Assembly (NCBI GenBank): GCA_023461275.1
Contig: JAEYMI010000073.1
Location: forward strand, 1 to 15,117
Reading direction: 5' to 3'
DNA length: 15,117 nucleotides
From: Actinomycetes bacterium
Lineage (GTDB): Bacteria; Actinomycetota; Actinomycetes; Mycobacteriales; Mycobacteriaceae
Positions 1-8,828 of the stretch are shown in pieces (within the stretch, counting starts at the first letter, position 1; every line of letters begins with the position of its first letter). Position numbers and translations under genes: made by a program. The notes under the pieces were generated by a model, which did not search any database, was not told where the DNA came from, and was given only the letters and a program-made list of their open reading frames with translations.

Positions 1-215
1 GTTACTATGTCACCCCGTTCCTCCTCGGCGATCGGCTCGTCGGCAGGGTCGATCTCCAGCGAGACCGGTCGGCGCAGACCCTGCGAGCCCATCGTGTCAG
101 CTGGGAGACGGGTGAGGAGCACACCGATCAGCTGCTGATCGAACTGCGGGAGATGGCCGAATGGCTGGGATTGACCGCCGTGGAGATCGAAGGCACTCAC
201 CTGCCATTAAGCTAG
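1..215 (+). CDS. C-terminal end of a winged-helix YcaQ-type (HTH_42) protein, partial
   Basis: Only the last 70 codons are in the window; the frame is open from the left edge to TAG at 213-215. The fragment reads YYVTPFLLGDRLVGRVDL near its start and ends EIEGTHLPLS. The pattern 'YxxPFLLGDRLVGRVDL' followed by a basic helix and a long amphipathic helix matches the C-terminal end of the winged-helix DNA glycosylase-like family (Pfam HTH_42; E. coli YcaQ, linked to interstrand cross-link repair). The N-terminal catalytic part lies outside, so activity cannot be judged. The stop is 54 bases before the secA1 start, on the same strand. Family assignment is from remembered motif similarity. Confidence 0.72.
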   Translation, partial: YYVTPFLLGDRLVGRVDLQRDRSAQTLRAHRVSWETGEEHTDQLLIELREMAEWLGLTAVEIEGTHLPLS

Positions 216-260
216 AGACTATACAGTCGTCCGAGTCGTTGTCCGGCAGTCCTGCCGATT

Positions 261-269
261 AGGAGAAAA
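261..269 (+). promoter_or_regulatory. Ribosome binding site of secA1
   Basis: AGGAG at 261-265 followed by four A residues sits directly before GTG at 270. It fixes the GTG start, and the resulting N-terminus (MANFLEKLLRTGEGRTLKKL) is the normal beginning of an actinobacterial SecA1. Confidence 0.7.
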
Positions 270-3125
<2,856 letters not shown>

Positions 3126-3150
3126 TTTTTCCGGCGCGTGAGGGAACCGG

Positions 3151-3690
3151 GTGGTTCTCCGTCGCGTCGGAAAGGTCATGGAGATACCTCGAGTCGTGAT
3201 TCGGTCGGCGCCCGCCTATGAACCCGAGCCGGGCGCCGAACCCCACCTGAACGCTGCCGTCCTGACCGCACCCCCGCCCGCGCCTGCGCGCGCCGCGGTG
3301 GCACGCGGCGTGGCGACCGCCCGCGATGCGCGACGCCAGGCGGTACTGGCGGTCACTCTCGTCCTGGAGGTGATCGACCGGCGTCGAGGGTCTGCCCAAC
3401 TCGAGTCCGTCGCGTCGGGCACGGTGCGCGACCAGGTCGCTGCGCTGGTCCGTGTCCAGGGTGTGCGCGCCTCCGGAACCGGTTCGACGCTGCGTCGTGT
3501 GCACGTCCAGATGTGCGGGCCCGCCGGCGCAGAGGTCTTCGGCAGCATGACCTGTGGATCGCGGGTCCGTGCGTTCGCCGGCCGCGTCGAATACCGTCCG
3601 TGCCGGGTCCGGCCCCGCGGTGCCAACCGACCCGGAACACCGCGCATCGTCGAATATCGTTGGCAGCTGGTTAGTTTCACCGTTGTCTGA
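3151..3690 (+). CDS. Rv3235-like (DUF6459-type) protein of unknown function
   Basis: A 179-residue product when read from GTG 3151, or 170 from ATG 3178, which has GGAAAGG just before it; the start is undecided. The N-terminal third is Pro/Ala-rich and probably disordered. The rest carries an Ala/Arg-rich helix (RDARRQAVLAVTLVLEVIDR), a short Arg/Val region (LRRVHVQMCGPAGAEVF) and a closing strand (RIVEYRWQLVSF). This layout resembles the Rv3235 family, and the position between secA1 and a WS/DGAT gene matches where Rv3235 lies in M. tuberculosis. No catalytic motif, signal peptide or membrane segment is visible. The family is of unknown function; any partnership with SecA would be speculation from position only. 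Confidence 0.75.
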   Translation: MVLRRVGKVMEIPRVVIRSAPAYEPEPGAEPHLNAAVLTAPPPAPARAAVARGVATARDARRQAVLAVTLVLEVIDRRRGSAQLESVASGTVRDQVAALVRVQGVRASGTGSTLRRVHVQMCGPAGAEVFGSMTCGSRVRAFAGRVEYRPCRVRPRGANRPGTPRIVEYRWQLVSFTVV

Positions 3691-3712
3691 ATCGGCGTCA
3701 GACCCGGGGCAC

Positions 3713-3718
3713 TAGGAT
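3713..3718 (+). promoter_or_regulatory. Candidate -10 box of a leaderless WS/DGAT transcript
   Basis: TAGGAT (pattern TANNNT) ends seven bases before GTG 3726. In mycolic actinobacteria this spacing puts the transcription start at or next to the start codon, giving a leaderless message. No convincing -35 box is seen. The AGGAT could alternatively serve as a weak ribosome binding site. Confidence 0.45.
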
Positions 3719-3725
3719 CAACTGC

Positions 3726-5162
3726 GTGGTGAACCGGCTGTCGGCGCGAGACTCGATGTTCTACTTTCTCGACGACACGAGTTCCACCACGCACCTGGGA
3801 AGTCTGCTCATCGTGTCGCCGGGGCCCAAGTCCAGCGGCGCGAGTGGTGCACGGCGGACGCTCGATTACCCGGCACTGGTGTCGCTGGTGGAGAACCGAC
3901 TTCAGCTGGTGCCGCGGTACCGGCAGGTGGTCCGCGAGGTCACCTTCGGCCTGGCACGGCCGGTGTGGTCAGACGACCCCGACTTCGACATCAACTTCCA
4001 CATTCGCCGGGCCGGACTGCCCAAACCCGGTGGTGCCGAACAACTCCACGATCTCGTTGCGCGGGTCATGTCGCGCCCCCTGGACCGGACCCGTGCGCTG
4101 TGGGAGATGTATCTGATCGAGGGCCTGCCCGACGGTCAGCTCGCGATCCTGACCAAGTCTCACCGGTGCCTCGTCGACGGACACGCCTCCCGCGAGATCA
4201 GTGAGGTGATCTGCGACAGCGTTGTCAGTGTCGAGAAGCTGCCCGAGGATCTGTGGATGCCGAAGTCGCCTCCGGGTGCGGCGGCGTTGGCCGTCGGGGC
4301 GCTCGCGGAGGCGTTGTCGAGGCCGACGGAGCTGGTCGAGTCGCTGGTGTCGGGCAATTCGGTTGTCGGCGGTCTCCGCCATGCCGCAGGGTCGACAATC
4401 GATCGAATCGGCACCACCATCCGGCAGCTGGTCGATTCGGCACCGAGCAGTCCGTTCGACACCGCGAGCACCTCGACCCGGATCTTCACCACGGCGTCGG
4501 TACCGCGTCGTGGATGCGCCAAGATCGCCGACCGCAACGGATGCACTGTCAACGATGTCGAGCTCGCGATCATCTCCGGCGTGATGCGCCGGTGGCTGTT
4601 GTCGGTACAGGAGTTCATGCCGTCTGATGACACCGTTCGGGTGGTCCTGCCGCTGTCGGCGCGGGAATCGGGTGTGGAACGCACACCGGAGGACAACACT
4701 CGATGGATCACCGTCGACCGTCCCGGTTTCGTGACCGATCTGCCGGTGGGCGAGGACAATCCGAAGGTCCAGTTGGCTCAGGTGGCCGGGCTGGCCAATC
4801 GGTATGCGCAGTCCTCGCGGCGCGTCACGATGGGACCGTCGCCGCTGCTGCCCGATCTGGGCGTCGTGCCGTTCCCCGAGTTGAGTTCGCGGGCGTTCAA
4901 CAACCTCGGCGGTCGCGCTTTCAACGTGCCCATCTCGATGGCGATCACCCCGGTGGCAACCCGTTACCTCGCCGGATTCACCGTGTCGGATCTCCATGTG
5001 GTTCCGACGTTGATGTCGGGGCGGGCGCTGGCGATCAGCGTCGTCGACTACGGCGACAAGCTGCAGTTCGCGTTCATCGCCGATCGTGGTGTGGTCAGCG
5101 ATCTGCCCGCGATGGCCGACTACGTGACCGAGGCCTTCGACGAGTTGCTCGCCACGAAGTAG
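3726..5162 (+). CDS. WS/DGAT-family O-acyltransferase homologue with altered catalytic motif
   Basis: A 478-residue member of the wax ester synthase/acyl-CoA:diacylglycerol acyltransferase family, which normally makes triacylglycerol or wax esters from acyl-CoA at the inner membrane or lipid bodies. The N-terminus (NRLSARDSMFYFLDD, then THLG) is typical. The PLDRTRALWEM block lies at residues 118-128, the active-site motif at 146-152 and the NDV motif at 276-278; the C-terminal DUF1298-like region runs from about 320. The active site reads K-S-H-R-C-L-V-D-G, so the second His of HHxxxDG, usually the catalytic base, is Arg147. The usual NVPGP segment near residue 400 is also changed (NVPISM). 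Position suggests the Rv3234c (tgs3)/Rv3233c homologue, here one intact gene. It may be weak, altered in chemistry or a non-catalytic lipid-binding paralogue. GTG 3726 gives the family-typical start. Confidence 0.93.
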   Translation: MVNRLSARDSMFYFLDDTSSTTHLGSLLIVSPGPKSSGASGARRTLDYPALVSLVENRLQLVPRYRQVVREVTFGLARPVWSDDPDFDINFHIRRAGLPKPGGAEQLHDLVARVMSRPLDRTRALWEMYLIEGLPDGQLAILTKSHRCLVDGHASREISEVICDSVVSVEKLPEDLWMPKSPPGAAALAVGALAEALSRPTELVESLVSGNSVVGGLRHAAGSTIDRIGTTIRQLVDSAPSSPFDTASTSTRIFTTASVPRRGCAKIADRNGCTVNDVELAIISGVMRRWLLSVQEFMPSDDTVRVVLPLSARESGVERTPEDNTRWITVDRPGFVTDLPVGEDNPKVQLAQVAGLANRYAQSSRRVTMGPSPLLPDLGVVPFPELSSRAFNNLGGRAFNVPISMAITPVATRYLAGFTVSDLHVVPTLMSGRALAISVVDYGDKLQFAFIADRGVVSDLPAMADYVTEAFDELLATK

Positions 5163-5197
5163 CGTGGGCGGGCAGCGTAGTTGAGCGAGAGGGTGCG

Positions 5198-5764
5198 ATG
5201 AGGGTTTATTTTCCGGCGACGTTGACCATGTTGTCCGAGCTGACCGACACCGGTGAGTTCCGGCCGATCGGCGGCACCGCATTCGCCCTCACCCCGGCCT
5301 TGCGTGAGTCCTTCTCCGCCGGCGACGACGAGGAACTGGCCGAGGTCGCGATGCGTGACGCGGCGCGCGCGTCGTTGCGACTGCTGTCCGGTGAGGCGCC
5401 CGAACCCGGTGACGTGCAAGCGGACTCCGAACTCGAGGCCGACGCCGAGGTCACCAAACCCGGCGTCACCCCGAAGCTTCCGCCGCGCCGGGTGGTGATC
5501 TCCGCCGACGTCGACGATGTCACGCCGCGCCCGGATCTGGACAACGCCGTGGTCAAGGTGGCCGGGCCGATTCCGATCAGTGCGATCGCGTCGGTGCACG
5601 TCGACGGAGCTGACGCCGAGGATGCGGTGCGTACCGCGGCCGTGGTGATCGACGCCGCAGATCTCGGCGACGAGGATGCCGAGCTGGCCCTGGGAGACGT
5701 CGAAGACCACGACCTCGCCTGGTACGCCACTCAGGAGATCCCGTTCCTGTTGGATCTGCTGTAG
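5198..5764 (+). CDS. DUF6912 family protein (Rv3231c-like)
   Basis: A 188-residue product starting at ATG 5198 with GAGAGGG (5187-5193) in front, 35 bases after the acyltransferase stop. It begins MRVYFPATLTMLSEL, continues with IGGTAFALTPALRE and the helix DAARASLRLL, then has an acidic variable linker (about residues 68-90), a strand region (RRVVISADV, then IPISAIASVHVD) and ends DHDLAWYATQEIPFLLDLL. These are the features I associate with the DUF6912/Rv3231c family, and the location just before the Rv3230c-like reductase in M. tuberculosis supports it. No enzyme motif, signal peptide or membrane segment is visible, and the function is unknown. An open frame continues upstream of 5198 to 4703, but it overlaps the acyltransferase in another frame and is not real. 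Confidence 0.88.
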   Translation: MRVYFPATLTMLSELTDTGEFRPIGGTAFALTPALRESFSAGDDEELAEVAMRDAARASLRLLSGEAPEPGDVQADSELEADAEVTKPGVTPKLPPRRVVISADVDDVTPRPDLDNAVVKVAGPIPISAIASVHVDGADAEDAVRTAAVVIDAADLGDEDAELALGDVEDHDLAWYATQEIPFLLDLL

Positions 5765-5767
5765 GAA

Positions 5768-6283
5768 GTGGTCCGCCTGTCACGGTTGATGTCCGCGACT
5801 GTGCTCGTGGTGCTCGCGGCCGGGTGCGCGCCCAAGGAGGACCAGATGAGTATTGAGAGTGTCATGTCGGCGGCGCAGTCTGCGCCGTATTCGCGGTTTG
5901 ATGACGCGGGTCTGGCGGAGATCGAGCGGAGTCGCGTGGTGAAAGTCGATCTGCGTTCGGGGACGCAGACCCTTGCTGCTCCGGAGATGGCGCTGGTGAT
6001 CGACGGACCGCTGGGGCGGGAGTCGCTGGCGACGCGGACCATTGCGGTCGAGACCGATACCGTCGCAGATTCGTTGTCGCAGATCGTGTTCTGGGAGTCT
6101 GCGGACTCGGTGGCGGCGGCCATTGCCGAGGTGCGTTATGGCATCGGGCACTGGGGATTCAATGAGTCGCGGGTCGAGAACTGGGCGAAGGGGCTATTGC
6201 AGTCTGAGCAGGAGAAGCAGTCGGCAAAGACTTTTGTCTCATGCGGGGTGAGTCGCTCCGGTTGGTATCGGGTGTTCAAGTGA
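5768..6283 (+). CDS. Putative secreted lipoprotein, probably frameshifted near its 3' end
   Basis: The product begins with a short lipoprotein signal peptide: basic N-region (MVRLSR), hydrophobic core (TVLVVL) and lipobox LAAGC with the lipidated Cys at residue 20. The remaining 151 residues show no domain I recognise. The start is GTG 5768, four bases after the DUF6912 stop; ATG 5789 is possible but removes the basic N-region. The frame stops at 6283 after a tail (SCGVSRSGWYRVFK) that looks like out-of-frame reading. From ATG 6241 the overlapping frame carries coding-like sequence (NYSPDKPRIALQYFIYASA) to TAA at 6400-6402, so the ancestral protein was probably about 210 residues and has lost one base near 6231-6240. 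Exported cell-envelope location is inferred from the signal peptide only. Confidence 0.65.
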   Translation: MVRLSRLMSATVLVVLAAGCAPKEDQMSIESVMSAAQSAPYSRFDDAGLAEIERSRVVKVDLRSGTQTLAAPEMALVIDGPLGRESLATRTIAVETDTVADSLSQIVFWESADSVAAAIAEVRYGIGHWGFNESRVENWAKGLLQSEQEKQSAKTFVSCGVSRSGWYRVFK

Positions 6284-6402
6284 ACTACTCACCCGACAAG
6301 CCGCGAATCGCCCTGCAGTACTTCATCTATGCCAGTGCCAAGCACTACCGTCCGGAGACTCTGGCAGAGGTTCGTGCCACCGGCATCATGCCGCTTCTGT
6401 AA
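6241..6402 (+). pseudogene. Displaced 3' segment of the lipoprotein gene, in a shifted frame
   Basis: This 53-codon frame from ATG 6241 to TAA 6400-6402 continues the lipoprotein gene after an apparent one-base loss. It encodes MRGESLRLVSGVQV, then NYSPDKPRIALQYFIYASA and a C-terminal helix ending MPLL. It could also be translated separately from GTG 6280, whose codon overlaps the TGA at 6281-6283. A 40-residue coupled peptide is the less likely explanation. The last 17 bases overlap the end of the opposing SRPBCC gene. Confidence 0.5.
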
Positions 6403-6911
6403 TTCGTCGAGTCCGCTTCGCTGCCATCACGAACCTGGCGACGGCGCGTCGAATGCGAACCGCCAGTGGCCAATGTCGTTGCCGGGGTGGAGAATCCGGA
6501 TCAGCAAGTTTGTCGTCGATGTTGTCGAACAGATCCTCGATCACAGCGTCGTGCTGGGGGTACCCACCGGGTCACGAATGCCGACGGATGACGCAACTCC
6601 AGCGTGTGGACGATGTCTTGGTCGGAACGTGAGATTTCGTGAAAGCCGTCGACGAAGCCCGGAGCGAACGTGAAGCGCACGCGACTGTCGTCGACATCGC
6701 TTACCGAGTAGCGAATCGGGCCGTGTCCACCGGCGGAGCCCACCGTAAGCCCCGCGTCGAGGATCAGGGGTGGCCAGGAGTCGCCGGGCCAGACCCCCGC
6801 GTCGGGGCGATGGATTCCGGCCATGACGAGATCCCACGCGCGATCGATGTCGACTACGGTGCGGCGATGAACATTACGGAGGCCGTCTGAGGTGCGAATT
6901 GTCCATGACAT
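6386..6911 (-). pseudogene. SRPBCC (START/polyketide-cyclase-like) protein with a one-base frameshift
   Basis: Reading from ATG at 6911, the first 117 residues form a typical SRPBCC ligand-binding fold protein: WTIRTSDGLRNVHRRTVVD, then VWPGDSWPPLILDAGLTVG, GGHGPIRYSV and RVRFTF. After a run of five G at 6556-6560 (C on the coding strand) the frame goes wrong and stops near 6501. Dropping one base of that run joins TRWVPQ directly to HDAVIEDLFDNIDDKLADP and a basic tail ending RRITEAA, with TGA at 6388-6386. The restored protein would be 174 residues with the long C-terminal helix this fold needs. The broken frame alone gives 136 residues with an Arg/Cys-rich, non-family tail. Family members bind hydrophobic ligands; no ligand can be named. 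It is divergent from the TetR gene, which may control it. Confidence 0.75.
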
Positions 6912-6944
6912 ACGGCGAGAGTAGCTGAAAGAGAATTACTATTC

Positions 6945-6960
6945 TAGAACCAGCGCTCTA
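6945..6960. promoter_or_regulatory. Imperfect palindrome over the SRPBCC promoter
   Basis: TAGAACCAGCGCTCTA has four perfect outer base pairs (TAGA/TCTA) plus one inner pair. The reverse strand carries TAGAAT (6946-6941), a fair -10 box for the minus-strand SRPBCC gene about 30 bases from its start. It could be a half-occupied TetR operator but overlaps the better palindrome next to it. Confidence 0.3.
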
Positions 6961-6973
6961 AAAGCTTTGGAGC
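6955..6973. promoter_or_regulatory. Candidate TetR operator in the SRPBCC/tetR divergent region
   Basis: GCTCTAAAAGCTTTGGAGC is a 19-base inverted repeat: the arms pair at seven of nine positions around a central G. It lies in the 99-base gap between the divergent SRPBCC and TetR genes, where an autoregulating TetR protein would normally bind. Assignment to the adjacent TetR is inference. Confidence 0.5.
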
Positions 6974-7010
6974 TCGTGTAGGAGTCCGACGCGCCTGGTT
7001 CAATGATCGG

Positions 7011-7601
7011 ATGCCCCGCCCGCCGCGCTTCACCGACGACGACATCCTCGATGCCGCCCAGCGTTGTGTCGCCGAACACGGTGACCGAACGACGATCGCC
7101 GAGGTAGCCGGCGAACTGGACGGTCCGGTCGGGTCGATCTATCACCGGTTCGCCTCGCGTGACGAACTATTGGTCCGGTTGTGGCTACGGGCGATTCGAC
7201 GGTTCCATGAGGGCCTGCTGTCAGCGCTCGATGTTGACGACGCGCACACGGCGTTGATCGCCGGAGCGGGTTTCACGCCGCGCTATTGCGATTCGCAACC
7301 CGGCGAAGCTATCGCGATGCGCCTCTACAGTCGACAGCGCCTGCTGGGTCGTGACCTTCCCGACCAGCTCCTCGTCGACATTGACACAGTGAATGATACT
7401 GTGCTGCAGCGAATCACGGCTCTGGCTGCGGAACGATTCGACGCGGCCGACGAGGAGGCGGTATTTCGCACCGACCTCGCCGTGCGTATCACGCCCTACG
7501 GCATGGTCCGCCCGTATCTGGGTGGGCGGATACCTCCGCTGGTCCAGCAGGCCGCGATGACCGCAGCCGACGCGATTCTCCGAGCAGGCGACCCTTCGTA
7601 G
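7011..7601 (+). CDS. TetR/AcrR family transcriptional regulator
   Basis: A 196-residue DNA-binding repressor-type protein. Residues 8-24 form helix 1 (TDDDILDAAQRCVAEHG), 27-47 form the helix-turn-helix (TTIAEVAGELDGPVGSIYHRF) and ASRDELLVRLW follows, all typical of the TetR N-terminal domain. The C-terminal ligand-binding domain (about 60-196) is not recognisable to a specific subfamily. ATG 7011 has no clear Shine-Dalgarno sequence. It is divergent from the SRPBCC gene and separated by a palindrome-bearing region, the usual layout for a regulator controlling itself and its neighbour. A different palindrome lies downstream in front of the reductase, so the same protein need not control the desaturase module. 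Confidence 0.93.
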   Translation: MPRPPRFTDDDILDAAQRCVAEHGDRTTIAEVAGELDGPVGSIYHRFASRDELLVRLWLRAIRRFHEGLLSALDVDDAHTALIAGAGFTPRYCDSQPGEAIAMRLYSRQRLLGRDLPDQLLVDIDTVNDTVLQRITALAAERFDAADEEAVFRTDLAVRITPYGMVRPYLGGRIPPLVQQAAMTAADAILRAGDPS

Positions 7602-7620
7602 CGCGACGCTGCAGTCTGGT

Positions 7621-7644
7621 CTAACCTACGGAAGCGTAAGTTAG
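7621..7644. promoter_or_regulatory. Inverted-repeat operator upstream of the reductase gene
   Basis: The core is AACCTACG, four spacer bases (GAAG), then CGTAAGTT (7623-7642), extended by outer C-T and A-G pairs. Nine of twelve positions pair. The same arms occur before the first desaturase at 10031-10050 with a different spacer. It ends 20 bases before GTG 7665 and overlaps a possible -10 box (TAACCT 7622-7627 or TAAGTT 7637-7642), as expected for a repressor site. The size and symmetry fit a TetR-family dimer. Confidence 0.72.
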
Positions 7645-7664
7645 ACGACTGCGGGGAGAACGGG

Positions 7665-8807
7665 GTGGTTTGGATGGGGTTGCTGGAGCGGTTCGAGGCG
7701 CCGGTCGCGGGTGTTGCGTCGCGTAGTCGCGGTGCCAAGTGGATGCGCGCGGCATTCGCGCGGGTCACCACACCATTGCTGCCCGACGACTACCTTCACC
7801 TGGCCAATCCGCTGTGGTCGGCCCGGGAGCTGCGTGGCCGGGTGGTCTCGGTTCGTCGGGAAACCGAGGACACCGCGACCATTGAGATCAAACCCGGCTG
7901 GGGCTTCTCCTTCGACTATCAGCCGGGCCAGTACGTCGGCATCGGCGTGCTCATCGAAGGTCGTTGGACCTGGCGTTCCTACTCGCTGACGTCGGTCCCC
8001 GGCGCGTCGACACCGTCGACCTCGGCCGGCTCGGAAGAGACCATCACGATCACCGTGAAGGCAATGCCAGAGGGATTCCTGTCGACGCACCTGGTCAACG
8101 GCGTCACCCCGGGTACCGTCGTCCGGCTGGCCGCGCCCAAGGGCGAGTTCGTGCTGCCCGATCCGCTTCCCGAGAAGATCCTGTTCGCGACCGCCGGCAG
8201 CGGCATCACGCCGATCATCTCGATGCTGCGGATGGTTCGGCAACGCAAGCAGCACACCGACATCGCGGTCATCCACTCGGCGCCGACCCCGGAAGATCTG
8301 CTGTTCGCCGACGAGTTGAAAGAACTCGCCGACGAGGGCGCGATCACCCTGCACGTGCAGCACACCCGCACCGACGGTCGCGTCACCCCGCACGTGCTGG
8401 CCGAACTGTGCCCCGACTGGGCGAGCCGGCAGACCTGGGCGTGCGGACCGAGCGGATTCCTCGACGGACTCCAGCAACAATGGACCGACGCCGGCGTCGC
8501 CGAGCAGCTGCACATCGAGCGCTTTGCCCTCGAGCGCGGTGCGGTCGGCGCGCAGGGCGGGACCGTGACCTTCGGCCGCACCGGCAAGACCGCCGAGATC
8601 GACGGCGCAACCACGTTGCTCGAGGCGGGGGAGTCGGCCGGTGTGCTGATGCCGTTCGGGTGCCGGATGGGAATCTGCCAGAGCTGCGTGGTGATGGTGG
8701 ACAAGGGTTGCGTTCGTGACCTGAGGACCGGCGCCGAGCACGTGGAAGGCGAACGCATCCAGACCTGTGTCAGTGCCGCGGCCGGCGACTGCACCATCGA
8801 CGTCTGA
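7665..8807 (+). CDS. NAD(P)H-dependent [2Fe-2S] flavin oxidoreductase, electron donor to fatty acyl desaturase (Rv3230c-like)
   Basis: A 380-residue reductase with FAD, NAD(P)H and plant-type [2Fe-2S] domains in that order. The FAD-binding RSYS motif is at 104-107, the nucleotide-binding GSGITP at 178-183 and CGPSGF from 260. The cluster ligands are C333, C338, C341 and C368 (C-x4-C-x2-C-x26-C). All key residues are present. In M. tuberculosis, Rv3230c passes electrons from NADPH to the membrane stearoyl-CoA desaturase DesA3, the next gene. Here two DesA3-like genes follow after one intervening gene, so the same partnership is very likely. GTG 7665 has GGGGAG at 7653-7658 with good spacing; ATG 7674 is an alternative. 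The shared inverted repeat just upstream suggests co-regulation with the first desaturase. Confidence 0.95.
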   Translation: MVWMGLLERFEAPVAGVASRSRGAKWMRAAFARVTTPLLPDDYLHLANPLWSARELRGRVVSVRRETEDTATIEIKPGWGFSFDYQPGQYVGIGVLIEGRWTWRSYSLTSVPGASTPSTSAGSEETITITVKAMPEGFLSTHLVNGVTPGTVVRLAAPKGEFVLPDPLPEKILFATAGSGITPIISMLRMVRQRKQHTDIAVIHSAPTPEDLLFADELKELADEGAITLHVQHTRTDGRVTPHVLAELCPDWASRQTWACGPSGFLDGLQQQWTDAGVAEQLHIERFALERGAVGAQGGTVTFGRTGKTAEIDGATTLLEAGESAGVLMPFGCRMGICQSCVVMVDKGCVRDLRTGAEHVEGERIQTCVSAAAGDCTIDV

Positions 8808-8816
8808 AACTTTCGA

Positions 8817-8822
8817 TAGTCT
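8817..8822 (+). promoter_or_regulatory. Candidate -10 box of a leaderless GNAT transcript
   Basis: TAGTCT ends six bases before GTG 8829 in the 21-base gap after the reductase stop. The start has no Shine-Dalgarno sequence, which favours a leaderless message over coupled translation. No -35 box is evident. Confidence 0.42.
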
Positions 8823-8828
8823 GGCGGC

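Noticed and set aside
211..240. Possible secA1 promoter in the AT-richer stretch around 215-226
   Set aside because: ACTATACAG is only loosely -10-like, no -35 is visible, and read-through from the upstream gene is equally possible.
4703..5197. Upstream extension of the DUF6912 frame to GTG 4703
   Set aside because: It overlaps the acyltransferase in another frame and reads as Arg/Gly-rich shadow sequence; the family start MRVYFPATL is at 5198 behind a ribosome binding site.
3969..5282. 437-codon open frame on the minus strand
   Set aside because: It is a shadow of the WS/DGAT gene, rich in Arg and His, with no recognisable motif.
6501..6673. Plus-strand frame 6329-6673 as a real small gene
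   Set aside because: It overlaps the SRPBCC gene in antisense and the lipoprotein tail, and its translation has no coherent features.
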